The notes beneath the pieces were generated by a model. It saw only the letters and a list, made by a program, of their open reading frames with translations, did no database searches and was not told the DNA's origin. Shown piece after piece: positions 17,022-25,996 of a stretch of 64,000 nucleotides of DNA. Positions within the stretch are counted from its first letter, which is position 1; every line of letters begins with the position of its first letter. The position numbers and the translations under genes were made by a program. The stretch comes from Companilactobacillus allii (GTDB lineage Bacteria; Bacillota; Bacilli; Lactobacillales; Lactobacillaceae): NCBI RefSeq assembly GCF_001971585.1, contig NZ_CP019323.1:672053-736052 (forward strand), read 5' to 3'.

Positions 17022-17918
17022 ATGAATGATAAAATCGATTCGTTAACGACAGAGCAACAAAATCCAGATAGCACTAACTTAGATCAGATGTCTACAGAAG
17101 AAATAGTCCGACTTATTAATAAGGAAGATGGTAAGATCAGTGACAGTATTAAGTCTCAAATTCCGAACATAACTAAGGCGATTGAATCAGTCGTAGATTC
17201 ATTTCAAAAAAATGGACGTCTTATTTATATGGGAGCAGGAACTAGCGGAAGACTTGGTGTACTTGATGCAGCTGAATGTGTTCCAACATTTGGAACTGAT
17301 CCAGAAATGGTACAAGGACTAATTGCCGGTGGCAAAAGAGCTATGACTGATGCTGTCGAGGGTGCTGAAGATTCATATGAACTCGGAGAAACTGATTTAA
17401 AAAACATCAAATTGACCGCTAACGATACAGTAGTGGGAATTGCGGCTAGTGGACGTACACCTTATGTAATTGGAGCTTTGAAATATGCCCAATTAAAAGG
17501 AAGTCACACGGTAAGTTTAGCCTGTAATAAAAACGCCAAGATTAGTTCGTATTCAGATATTGCCATTGAAGTAAATGCTGGTCCGGAAGTATTATCTGGT
17601 TCTACAAGGATGAAGTCGGGAACAGTACAAAAAATGGTATTAAATATGATCTCAACGACATCAATGATAAAAATTGGTAAAGTATATAAAAATCTAATGA
17701 TCGATGTAAAGCCTACTAATGAGAAGCTAGTCCAGAGAGCTAAGAGAATTATTACCTTAGCAACTGGGGTTGATGATAAGAAAGCTGCTCAGTTATTTTT
17801 AGATTCTGGTAAAGATGTTAAAGTTGCTATTGTTATGGCTTTGACAGATTTTTCAGCGGAAGATGCTGTTAAAAAGCTTAAGGATTCTAAGGGATTCGTT
17901 CGTGGAGCAATCAATTAA
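17022..17918 (+). CDS. murQ: N-acetylmuramic acid 6-phosphate etherase
   Basis: 298 residues, standard length. The SIS-type fold shows [20 protein letters not shown] near residue 68, with the catalytic Glu in [18 protein letters not shown], and [13 protein letters not shown]. It removes D-lactate from MurNAc-6-P, giving GlcNAc-6-P. GGGGAAAAAG precedes the ATG. Together with the MupG-like enzyme upstream and the kinase downstream it completes recycling of a MurNAc-GlcNAc disaccharide. Confidence 0.95.
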   Translation: MNDKIDSLTTEQQNPDSTNLDQMSTEEIVRLINKEDGKISDSIKSQIPNITKAIESVVDSFQKNGRLIYMGAGTSGRLGVLDAAECVPTFGTDPEMVQGLIAGGKRAMTDAVEGAEDSYELGETDLKNIKLTANDTVVGIAASGRTPYVIGALKYAQLKGSHTVSLACNKNAKISSYSDIAIEVNAGPEVLSGSTRMKSGTVQKMVLNMISTTSMIKIGKVYKNLMIDVKPTNEKLVQRAKRIITLATGVDDKKAAQLFLDSGKDVKVAIVMALTDFSAEDAVKKLKDSKGFVRGAIN

Positions 17919-17937
17919 AATTTGAGGTGAAATAATA

Positions 17938-18825
17938 ATGACAGAATTTTCTATCGGTATTGATTGTGGTGGGACTCATACAGTTGCAATTGCCTATGAT
18001 CAACATGCTGATATGTTGAGGAAAAGTGTTCAAGGACCGGCAAATTTGGCTGTTGATCCAACTGAAGCTGTAAAGAATATTCACGCAGCTATATTAGCAA
18101 TCACGCAGAGTTTAAATGAAAAAGACTGTAACAAAATATTAATCGGAATTGCTGGATTAAGTGCCTTCAATGAAATTGAACAGTTGATTGCTGAGTTAGA
18201 CTTTCCCAATTTGGATATTAAAATAATTAACGACGCTCAATTAGCTTTGATTGCTAGATTAAAGGGACAAAATGGCCTGGTGGCAATTGCTGGCACTGGA
18301 TCAGTCGTAACTGGCATAGTTGATAACAGATCTGTTCGAGTCGGTGGATGGGGACATTTACTTGGAGACGAGGGTAGTGGTTATCAGATAAGTAAATTAG
18401 CGTTTCAACAAGTCACTAAAGAAACTGATTTAGATGAAATATCTAATTTTTCTAAGGCATTTCTAAAGGAAATCGGAGCTAAGAATATAACGGATTTGAT
18501 TAGTATTTTTTATAAATTAAATAAAAAAGAAGTAGCTAATTTCACTCCATTTGTTTTAAAAGAAGCAAAAGACGGTGATAAAGTTGCTCAAAGTATTGTT
18601 GAAACTGCTACTAAGGGATTGGCTGATCAGATCAATCTTGCTATGAATAAAACTGATTGGCAGAAATCAACATTGAACTTAGCTTTTTCTGGTTCTGTGG
18701 TTGAAAAGAGTAGTTATTATCGACAACTTTTGATTAAAAAAATAAATTGTGAGCACCAAGAAATTAATATTTTACCAGTAGAATCTGATTTCAATAATGC
18801 GATTGCAGTGATTTATGCGAAATAA
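17938..18825 (+). CDS. murK: BadF/BadG-type N-acetylglucosamine/N-acetylmuramic acid kinase
   Basis: 295 residues. IGIDCGGTHTVAIAYD is the first phosphate motif, LVAIAGTGSVVTG the second, and RVGGWGHLLGDEGSGYQIS is the signature of the BcrAD/BadFG ATPase family that includes MurK and GlcNAc kinase. In this operon it probably phosphorylates the GlcNAc released by the MupG-like enzyme, and possibly MurNAc. It is 19 bases after murQ and ends at a terminator. The name follows clostridial MurK; the preferred sugar is not determinable here. Confidence 0.82.
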   Translation: MTEFSIGIDCGGTHTVAIAYDQHADMLRKSVQGPANLAVDPTEAVKNIHAAILAITQSLNEKDCNKILIGIAGLSAFNEIEQLIAELDFPNLDIKIINDAQLALIARLKGQNGLVAIAGTGSVVTGIVDNRSVRVGGWGHLLGDEGSGYQISKLAFQQVTKETDLDEISNFSKAFLKEIGAKNITDLISIFYKLNKKEVANFTPFVLKEAKDGDKVAQSIVETATKGLADQINLAMNKTDWQKSTLNLAFSGSVVEKSSYYRQLLIKKINCEHQEINILPVESDFNNAIAVIYAK

Positions 18826-18870
18826 AAAGACTATTAAACGGAATTTTGAATTCCATTTAATAGCCTTTTT
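18824..18870. terminator. Convergent terminator murK / SLAP gene
   Basis: A long stem built on CTATTAAACGGAATT and its near-complement around a TTG loop, with A and T tracts either side. Confidence 0.85.
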
Positions 18871-18896
18871 GATATTATCAATTTTCACAAAGTTAT

Positions 18897-19922
18897 CTAT
18901 TTAGTAACGTTAGTAGCAAAGTAAGGTTCATAAACAGCATTACTCAACGTTTCTGCACTTTGAGCATCAAATGTACTTGCTGGAAGCCAGAGGTTTGGCT
19001 CTACTTGGAAGTAATAAGCACCATTGATGTTCTTAACGATCTTTGAAACATTGTAAGGAGAACCTGCACCGTATGGATTATGTACGTAAGTGTTAGTAGA
19101 AGAGTCATAGAAATCTCTTAATGCTGAACTCTTAATACTGAATGTTGATGCAACATTTGAATTAGAGTATTGAGTTTTTTGCACTGCTGGAGCACCCACA
19201 CTCATAGATTCTTGTGAGACCCATTGATTAGTAGCTACTCGATAATAGACTGTTCCATTAACAGTCTTCTTAGCATCAACTTTCCATGAAGTATAGTCAC
19301 CCAGGTAATTCCCATTATAGTTACCATTATCATCTACAACAGATGCTCCACCGTGAAGAACACTTCCGATGTATCCGGGTATCTTTGTTATATTTGTTGC
19401 TGGAGTAGTAGTTTGTGTATTGCCTCCAGAGTAGCCCACATTCATGGATCCTGCATCGACCCATTGATTAGTAGCTACTCGATAATAGACTGCTCCGTTG
19501 ATGGTCTTCTTGGCGTTAACTTTCCATGAAGTATAGTTACCTAAGTAATTTCCATCATAGTTACCATTATCGTCTACAACAGATGCTCCACCGTGAAGAA
19601 CGGTACCAACATATCCAGACATCTTAACGATATCAGTGTTGTTGTCGACGACAACTGAGTCAGCCTTTATCCATTCATTAGTAGCTACTTTATAGTAAAG
19701 TGAGCCATTAATTGTCTTTGAAATCCCTAATTTCCATGAGGTGAAGTTACCTAGGCTACGGTTTACTGCTGAACCATTGCCGTCAACTAAAGCTCCACCG
19801 TTTCTTTTAACAACCCCGACCATACTTGAACTTGCTTGTACATTTTGAGAAACATTGCTCAATACTGCCGGTGCAAGAAGTACAGCCATGGCTGTGCCTA
19901 ATAGAATATTTTCCTTCTTCAT
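18897..19922 (-). CDS. Secreted SLAP-repeat surface protein
   Basis: 341 residues. A signal peptide (MKKENILLGTAMAVLLAPAV, cleavage likely after VQA near residue 30) is followed by three repeats of about 68 residues, each ending W..KTINGxxYYxVATNxWV, typical of lactobacillar S-layer (SLAP) wall-binding domains, then a partial fourth unit (SKIVKNINGAYYFQVEPNLW). Repeats 2 and 3 are nearly identical at DNA level (19193-19365 and 19436-19605). No catalytic domain is present, so it is probably a structural wall protein bound non-covalently to wall polymers. Confidence 0.85.
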   Translation of the reverse strand: MKKENILLGTAMAVLLAPAVLSNVSQNVQASSSMVGVVKRNGGALVDGNGSAVNRSLGNFTSWKLGISKTINGSLYYKVATNEWIKADSVVVDNNTDIVKMSGYVGTVLHGGASVVDDNGNYDGNYLGNYTSWKVNAKKTINGAVYYRVATNQWVDAGSMNVGYSGGNTQTTTPATNITKIPGYIGSVLHGGASVVDDNGNYNGNYLGDYTSWKVDAKKTVNGTVYYRVATNQWVSQESMSVGAPAVQKTQYSNSNVASTFSIKSSALRDFYDSSTNTYVHNPYGAGSPYNVSKIVKNINGAYYFQVEPNLWLPASTFDAQSAETLSNAVYEPYFATNVTK

Positions 19923-20069
19923 AATTGATTCTCCCCATATTATAGTTAATATACATATAGTTTAATGTTTGTGAGTATGTATTGGAACTACAAAAGACTT
20001 AACTTAAACATATCTTAATTAATCAAAAACTCATAATATCTATCAAAAAATTGCATATATTGATAACAA

Positions 20070-20105
20070 AAAAACACGCAACTGGATTGGTTGCGTGTTT
20101 TTTAA
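20070..20105. terminator. Terminator of the opp operon
   Basis: AAAAACACGCAAC pairs with GTTGCGTGTTTTT around TGGATTG. It lies 80 bases beyond the oppF stop but directly at the stop of a coding-like tail in another frame. Confidence 0.85.
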
Positions 20106-20186
20106 TTACGGAATTCTTTAAAATTCCAAGGTTGTGAGGAGGGATCTGGATTAGGATCTCTTAGAATAATGGTGTTTCCCAATCTG

Positions 20187-21110
20187 TTACTTAAACGATG
20201 CTGCTTTTTCAGCATTGCAATACAAGAAGTGACCGGGCAGAACTTCTTGTAATGATTGATCGTCACTGAAAGGTTGTGAGTGATCAAAATCAATTCTTTG
20301 ACGAGTTCTTTCGATAGCAGGATCAGGAACAGGAATCGCTGACAAAAGACTTTGTGTATAAGCATGTAAGGGGTTGTCATAGATCTCATCTGAATCAGCT
20401 AGTTCAACGATCTTACCACGATACATAACAGCGATACGATCACTGATGTACTTAACCATTGAAAGGTCATGGGCGATGAACATATATGTAAGTCCTTGTT
20501 CCTTTTGAATATCTTGCATCAAGTTAACAACTTGAGCTTGAATGGAAACATCAAGGGCTGAGATTGGTTCATCGGCAATAACAAACTGTGGTTCAACAGC
20601 CAAGGCTCTAGCGATACCGATACGCTGTCTCTGTCCACCAGAGAATTCATAAGGGTAACGTGTCATATGTTCTGGATTCAAGTGAACCATATCTAATAAT
20701 TCACGAACACGTTTCTCACGTTCCTCATCATTATGAACAAGTCCGTGAACATCAAGGCCTTCAGCGATAATATCTTTAACTTTCATTCTTGGGTTTAGAG
20801 ATGCATATGGATCTTGGAAGATCATCTGCATTTCACGACGGAAGTTTTTCATTTGGGGACCATGACTCTTGATCTTACTGATATCTTGGCCGTTAAATAG
20901 GATTTGTCCATCTGTTGGATTGTAAAGTCTGATAATACTACGACCAGTAGTACTCTTACCAGAACCAGATTCACCAACTAGTCCAAAGGTTTCACCTTTA
21001 TAAATATCGAATGAAACATCATCAACAGCCTTTACTTCGTTAGGTTTGCCAATGTTGAAATATTGTTTTAGATGTCTAACTTGAACGATTTTTTCTCTTT
21101 CATCTGCCAT
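20187..21110 (-). CDS. oppF: Oligopeptide ABC transporter ATP-binding protein OppF
   Basis: 307 residues. Walker A GLVGESGSGKSTTGRS (about residue 43), signature FSGGQRQRIGIARAL, Walker B FVIADEPISALDV, and the C-terminal oligopeptide domain ending EVLPGHFLYCN. It powers uptake of peptides with OppD. The gene overlaps oppD by one base. After the stop, another frame stays open for 28 codons (LGNTIILRDPNPDPSSQPWN...) up to the terminator, which may be a frameshifted tail. Confidence 0.93.
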   Translation of the reverse strand: MADEREKIVQVRHLKQYFNIGKPNEVKAVDDVSFDIYKGETFGLVGESGSGKSTTGRSIIRLYNPTDGQILFNGQDISKIKSHGPQMKNFRREMQMIFQDPYASLNPRMKVKDIIAEGLDVHGLVHNDEEREKRVRELLDMVHLNPEHMTRYPYEFSGGQRQRIGIARALAVEPQFVIADEPISALDVSIQAQVVNLMQDIQKEQGLTYMFIAHDLSMVKYISDRIAVMYRGKIVELADSDEIYDNPLHAYTQSLLSAIPVPDPAIERTRQRIDFDHSQPFSDDQSLQEVLPGHFLYCNAEKAASFK

Positions 21111-22156
21111 TATTTAGCACTGCCTCCTAACTTTTGATATCTTTCAAAACGTTGTTTGATTGATGCAGGTGGATCAACTTTTGGTGCATTTGGATGTAAT
21201 AGCCATGTAGCTGCGTAGTGATTCTTTGAAACTTTGAAGAATGGTGGTTGCTCTTCTTCGTCAATTTCCATTGCGTACTTGTTACGTGGTGCAAAGGCAT
21301 CCCCCTTAGGTGGATTCAAAAGGTTAGGTGGAGTACCGGGAATTGAGTTCAGATGGTCTGATTCACTAGTTTCAAGTGTAGGCATAGAGTCTAGTAGTCC
21401 CCAAGTGTAAGGATGTTGGGGGTTGTAGAAAATATCATTAACAGAACCATATTCTACAAACTTACCAGCGTACATAACAGCCACACGATCAGCGATACCA
21501 GCCACAACACCAAGGTCATGGGTGATGAAGATAATCGAAGTACCAATCTTTTGTTGTAACTCTTTTAATAGATCAATGATTTGAGCTTGAACAGTAACGT
21601 CAAGGGCAGTGGTTGGTTCATCAGCGATAAGGATCTCTGGATAATCAACGATTGCGATAGCAATGACGATACGTTGTCTTTGACCACCTGAAAATTGGTG
21701 AGGGTAGTCTTTCATACGCTCTGTAGGATTAGGGATACCAACTAATCTAAGTACCTCTTCAGCACGCTTCATAGCGTCTTTCTTGGAAACATTGTTGTGA
21801 ATCAATAGTGGTTCAGCAACTTGTTTACCAATTGTCATAGTTGGATCAAGTGAAGTCATGGGATCTTGGAAGATCATAGAGATCTTATTTCCACGGATCG
21901 AATCCATTTCCTTTTCACTTTTTTGTAGGAGGTCATCTCCATGATAGAGAATGCTTCCCTTTGCGATATCTGAGTTTTTTGCCAATAATTGTAGGATGGA
22001 ACGAACGGTAATTGATTTACCAGAGCCAGATTCACCAACGATAGCTAAGGTTTCACCGGCGTTAAGATCGAAACTCACCCCACGAATAGCTTGGACAGTA
22101 CCATTGTATGTCGCAAAATTAACATGCAAGTCTTTTACTTCTAGAATTTTATCCAT
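21110..22156 (-). CDS. oppD: Oligopeptide ABC transporter ATP-binding protein OppD
   Basis: 348 residues. Walker A AIVGESGSGKSITVRS, signature FSGGQRQRIVIAIAI, Walker B ILIADEPTTALDVTVQ, H-loop FITHDLGVVA, and the C-terminal GTPPNLLNPPKGDAFAPR segment of the oligopeptide/dipeptide family (here with Arg where these proteins often have Cys). AAGGAG precedes the ATG. Partner of OppF in the peptide importer. Confidence 0.93.
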   Translation of the reverse strand: MDKILEVKDLHVNFATYNGTVQAIRGVSFDLNAGETLAIVGESGSGKSITVRSILQLLAKNSDIAKGSILYHGDDLLQKSEKEMDSIRGNKISMIFQDPMTSLDPTMTIGKQVAEPLLIHNNVSKKDAMKRAEEVLRLVGIPNPTERMKDYPHQFSGGQRQRIVIAIAIVDYPEILIADEPTTALDVTVQAQIIDLLKELQQKIGTSIIFITHDLGVVAGIADRVAVMYAGKFVEYGSVNDIFYNPQHPYTWGLLDSMPTLETSESDHLNSIPGTPPNLLNPPKGDAFAPRNKYAMEIDEEEQPPFFKVSKNHYAATWLLHPNAPKVDPPASIKQRFERYQKLGGSAK

Positions 22157-22176
22157 TGCTTATTCATACTCCTTAT

Positions 22177-23199
22177 TTAATCGTCAGACTGTGGATCAAA
22201 TGCATCACGTAAACCATCACCAAGTAGGTTTGTGGCAATCATGATAATACTTAAGATGATTGCTGGTGCCCACATTTGATATGGCAAGAATCTAAATGCC
22301 TTTTGGCCATCTGATAACAATGTACCTAATGAGGCGTTTGGTGCAGGTATACCAATACCAATGAAACTCAAGAAGGCTTCAAAGAATATCGCATTAGGAA
22401 TTGTAAACATTGTTTGAATGATAATTGTTGAAGATAGGTTAGGAATCAAGTGCTTAGTAGCAATCTTACTTGATGACTCGCCAAGTGTTCTAGCAGCTAA
22501 GACATATTCTTGCTCTTTGAGCTGGAATGTCTGAGCACGAATCAGACGCGCCATTGTGACCCAACCGGTAATGGCGATCGCGATAACGATAGAACCAAGA
22601 CCTGGTTTCAAAACGATCATCATTAAGATAACAACGATTAAGTTAGGAACTGATGATACGATTTCAACGATACGTTGCATAACTGTATCAGTTATACCAC
22701 CTTTCCAACCTGAGATGATACCGTAGGGAACACCGATGATCAAATCAACAAGTGTAGCCAAGATAGCAACAACTAGTGAAAGACGAGTACCATAGATGAT
22801 TCTTGATAATAGATCACGACCTAGGTAATCAGTACCTAGTAGGTAATAAGAACCCTTAGATGCTCCAGCTTCTTTATAGGCATCGATCATTTTACCACCC
22901 ATATTTTGGTAGCCATTAAATCCGGGGATATTCAAATTACCTAGTTTAGGAGGTAAGTTAGATAATGTAACTTGTTGGGCATTAGGATTGTGTGGTGCAA
23001 CAAGTGGGGCAAAGATTGAGATCAAGACGATGATAGTAAGAAGTATCAAACATACTACAGCGACTCTGTTTGAAAATAGACGGCGACGAACATCTTGTAG
23101 ATATGTAAGAGCAGGTGTGCCGATCTTTTCTTGTTCATTGTTGTTCTCATCATGGATTAATTTGAATTTTTCCTTTGGTACATTTGGAATTTGTTCCAT
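22177..23199 (-). CDS. oppC: Oligopeptide ABC transporter permease OppC
   Basis: 340 residues with an extended cytoplasmic N-terminus, one membrane segment (VAVVCLILLTIIVLISIFAP), an extracytoplasmic loop, and a five-helix permease domain containing the EAA loop (AARTLGESSSKIATKHLIPN). It forms the membrane channel with OppB. One base separates it from oppB. Confidence 0.92.
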   Translation of the reverse strand: MEQIPNVPKEKFKLIHDENNNEQEKIGTPALTYLQDVRRRLFSNRVAVVCLILLTIIVLISIFAPLVAPHNPNAQQVTLSNLPPKLGNLNIPGFNGYQNMGGKMIDAYKEAGASKGSYYLLGTDYLGRDLLSRIIYGTRLSLVVAILATLVDLIIGVPYGIISGWKGGITDTVMQRIVEIVSSVPNLIVVILMMIVLKPGLGSIVIAIAITGWVTMARLIRAQTFQLKEQEYVLAARTLGESSSKIATKHLIPNLSSTIIIQTMFTIPNAIFFEAFLSFIGIGIPAPNASLGTLLSDGQKAFRFLPYQMWAPAIILSIIMIATNLLGDGLRDAFDPQSDD

Positions 23200-23200
23200 A

Positions 23201-24133
23201 TTATTCTTTACCTCCGTTTCCTAATCTAATTCTTGGATCGATGAATCCGTAGAGAATATCGACAATCAAGATAACTACAACTAACAAGAATGAATAGAAA
23301 ATTGTAAGTCCCATGATCGTTGGGTAGTCATTAGTCGTGATCGACTTAACGAATTGTTCACCAATACCGGGAATTGAGAAGATATTTTCAACAACCATTG
23401 AACCAGTCATAACTGAAACAGCCATAGGTCCGATGATCGTAACAACTGGAATCAAGGAATTACGAAGGGCGTGTTTTGTAACTACCTTCCAGCTTGAGTT
23501 ACCTTTTGATTTGGCCAACTCAATATAATCACTACTCATAACATCGACCATTTCAGTTCTCATAAATCTAGCAACGTTACCTAAAGGTAAAGCAGCTAAG
23601 GCAAGTGTTGGTAACACACTTGATTGGAAGTTGTCCCATAGAGCAACTGGGTAAATGCGCCATTTGTAGGCTAAGTAGAATTGTAATAGAACAGCTAGAA
23701 CGAAAGATGGAATCGATAATCCAAGAATTGATACGAATGTAGCAAGTGTATCGACCCATGTGTTCTTACGAATAGCAGCAATGGCACCTAGAAGGATACC
23801 AAGAACTGTACCAACGATCATAGCTTGTGCACCAATTTGCATTGATGGGGCAAGACGTTGACCGATTAGTGATGTAACAGGTTCATTGTTAAATTGGAAT
23901 GATGTTCCAAGATTACCTTGTAATAGACCACCCATATAACGTACATATTGAACAAATACTGATTGATCCAAGCCATATTGAGCCTTAACAATCTTCAATT
24001 GATCTGGTGACATACGGTTCTGGTTAGAGAACGGAGTACCAGGTAGTAGCTTCATTAAGAAGAAAGTCAAAGTCGCAATGATGAAAAGGGTCAAAAACAG
24101 GTAGAAAATTCTTTTAAGAATATATTTAGCCAT
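23201..24133 (-). CDS. oppB: Oligopeptide ABC transporter permease OppB
   Basis: 310 residues, six membrane segments. The N-terminus YILKRIFYLFLTLFIIATLT and GQRLAPSMQIGAQAMIVGTV match the OppB/DppB family; the EAA loop is AKSKGNSSWKVVTKHALRNS. Second gene of oppABCDF. Confidence 0.92.
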   Translation of the reverse strand: MAKYILKRIFYLFLTLFIIATLTFFLMKLLPGTPFSNQNRMSPDQLKIVKAQYGLDQSVFVQYVRYMGGLLQGNLGTSFQFNNEPVTSLIGQRLAPSMQIGAQAMIVGTVLGILLGAIAAIRKNTWVDTLATFVSILGLSIPSFVLAVLLQFYLAYKWRIYPVALWDNFQSSVLPTLALAALPLGNVARFMRTEMVDVMSSDYIELAKSKGNSSWKVVTKHALRNSLIPVVTIIGPMAVSVMTGSMVVENIFSIPGIGEQFVKSITTNDYPTIMGLTIFYSFLLVVVILIVDILYGFIDPRIRLGNGGKE

Positions 24134-24155
24134 ATTTAATCTCCCTAACTCCTAA

Positions 24156-25790
24156 TTATTTTTTGTATACAGTGACAAGGTTGTAACTACCATTTGGTGA
24201 AATTCTGTAGTTCTTAACGTTAGTTCTTGTTAAGTTAGCTTGGTAGTATTGGTATAGAGGAACAACACCAGAGTCTTCTGCGAGTAGCTTAGTAGCTTGT
24301 ACTAAATCTTCCCATCTAGCGTCTTCATTATTAGCATCAGTAGTCTTACTCTTCTTGATCAAGGCATCGTATTCAGGATTTGAATATTTACCATTATTTT
24401 GAGGATTACCTGTTGTGAAGATATCTAGGAATGTAACGGGATCTGGATAATCGGCGTTCCAACCAGTAACTACGATATCGAAGTTACCACTTGTTGATTT
24501 ATCAAGTCTTGATTTGAATGGAACATTTTGTAATGTAAGATTCAAGCCTGGTAAATTCTTTTCAAGTTGGCCTTGGATATATTCGTTTTGTTTCTTAGCA
24601 CCATCGGTATCATCACCTAGTAATGTGAAGTTAAGGTTCTTTTGACCGGTTTCTTTGATTCCTTCTTTCCAAAGTTTAGCAGCGAGCTTTGGATTGTATT
24701 CTGTATATTTACTTACTGATTTAAGTTCTGGTTCTTTGGTGAAGTCGACATTTGTCTTAGGATCATAAGACATTCCTGATGGAACAATAGTACGTTCGAT
24801 ACCACCAGTTTTACCTAGGACATTATTTGTTAATTGTTCACGATTGATCGACATTGAGATAGCTTGTCTGATCTTCTCATTCTTGAAGAACTTGTATTTC
24901 TTTTGGTTGAATTCAAGATAGAAGTTACTTGCCATCTTATCATTTGAGAATGTCTTGTATGAAGATACTTGACGAGCTGTATCACCACTGATCTTTTGTA
25001 GACGGTTGATACGGTTGGCGTCATATAGGTTCAAGCCAGTGTTGTTATCTTTAACAACGTAGTACTTAACCTTATTTAACTTAACAGCTTTGGCATTCCA
25101 ATAATCTTTGTTCTTAACTTCAGTCCAGCTATTATCTGAAACAGTCCAGTTAGTTAATTTGAATGGTCCATTGAAGACCATACCGGCACTCTTTAATCCA
25201 TATTGCTTGCCGGCTTTTTCAACTGCTGATTTGTATTGAGGAAAGAACGTTGAATTGGCCATCAACTTGTTGAAGTAAGGAATAGGATCTTCCAGTGTTA
25301 CTTGTAATTTGTACTTACCAAGTGCCTTAATACCTAAGGTATTGACAGGCTTCTTACCGGAATTGATTGCATCTGCATTCTTAATACCGGAGTAGATGTA
25401 TGCATATTGTGAAGCAGTCTTTGGATCAACTGTTCTGCGCCATGCATAGACAAAGTCTTGAGCGGTAACGGCTTTTCCGTTAGACCACTTAGTATGTTTC
25501 ATATCAAATGTATAAGTCTTACCATTATTAGTAGGCTTAACGATTTTCTTAGCTATAGCAGGTTGTAGTGTTTTACCGTCGAATCGGTACAACCCCTCCA
25601 TAGTATCAGTCAAACCTTGAGCACCGATAACATCTGTGTTCAGTGACGAATCCATTGTTGCAATAACATCACTGGAACTGATAGATAAAGTATCTTTATC
25701 ATCTTTTTCAGTTGATGATCCACAACCTGTCAAAACTAGCGCAATTGCCAAAATTGGTAACATGGCTAGCAGATACTTCTTAAATTTCAT
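24156..25790 (-). CDS. oppA: Oligopeptide-binding lipoprotein OppA
   Basis: 544 residues, SBP family 5. A lipoprotein signal (MKFKKYLLAMLPILAIALVL, lipobox LTGC) anchors it in the membrane. Family segments include FDMKHTKWSNGKAVTAQDFV, YAWRRTVDPKT and GWNADYPDPVTFLDIF. It captures peptides for OppBCDF. First gene of the operon, with the promoter in the gap to hflX. Confidence 0.93.
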   Translation of the reverse strand: MKFKKYLLAMLPILAIALVLTGCGSSTEKDDKDTLSISSSDVIATMDSSLNTDVIGAQGLTDTMEGLYRFDGKTLQPAIAKKIVKPTNNGKTYTFDMKHTKWSNGKAVTAQDFVYAWRRTVDPKTASQYAYIYSGIKNADAINSGKKPVNTLGIKALGKYKLQVTLEDPIPYFNKLMANSTFFPQYKSAVEKAGKQYGLKSAGMVFNGPFKLTNWTVSDNSWTEVKNKDYWNAKAVKLNKVKYYVVKDNNTGLNLYDANRINRLQKISGDTARQVSSYKTFSNDKMASNFYLEFNQKKYKFFKNEKIRQAISMSINREQLTNNVLGKTGGIERTIVPSGMSYDPKTNVDFTKEPELKSVSKYTEYNPKLAAKLWKEGIKETGQKNLNFTLLGDDTDGAKKQNEYIQGQLEKNLPGLNLTLQNVPFKSRLDKSTSGNFDIVVTGWNADYPDPVTFLDIFTTGNPQNNGKYSNPEYDALIKKSKTTDANNEDARWEDLVQATKLLAEDSGVVPLYQYYQANLTRTNVKNYRISPNGSYNLVTVYKK

Positions 25791-25920
25791 TACGCAACCT
25801 CCCTAAAAGCATAGCAATATTATTAGATTACACCATTAAACATTAAATACAAGCAATGTTTATTAAAAATCTTCTAATGTTTGATAAAATCATATAATAC
25901 CTTTAGTCAAAATGCAAATA

Positions 25921-25955
25921 AAAACAGAAATATCTACAAAATAGATATTTCTGCT
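25921..25955 (-). terminator. hflX terminator
   Basis: AGAAATATCTA and TAGATATTTCT form a stem with a T tract on the minus strand, 42 bases after the hflX stop and upstream of oppA. Confidence 0.75.
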
Positions 25956-25996
25956 TAATGTTTTTTAATATTAGAATGTTAAATTAGAAAAATGGT

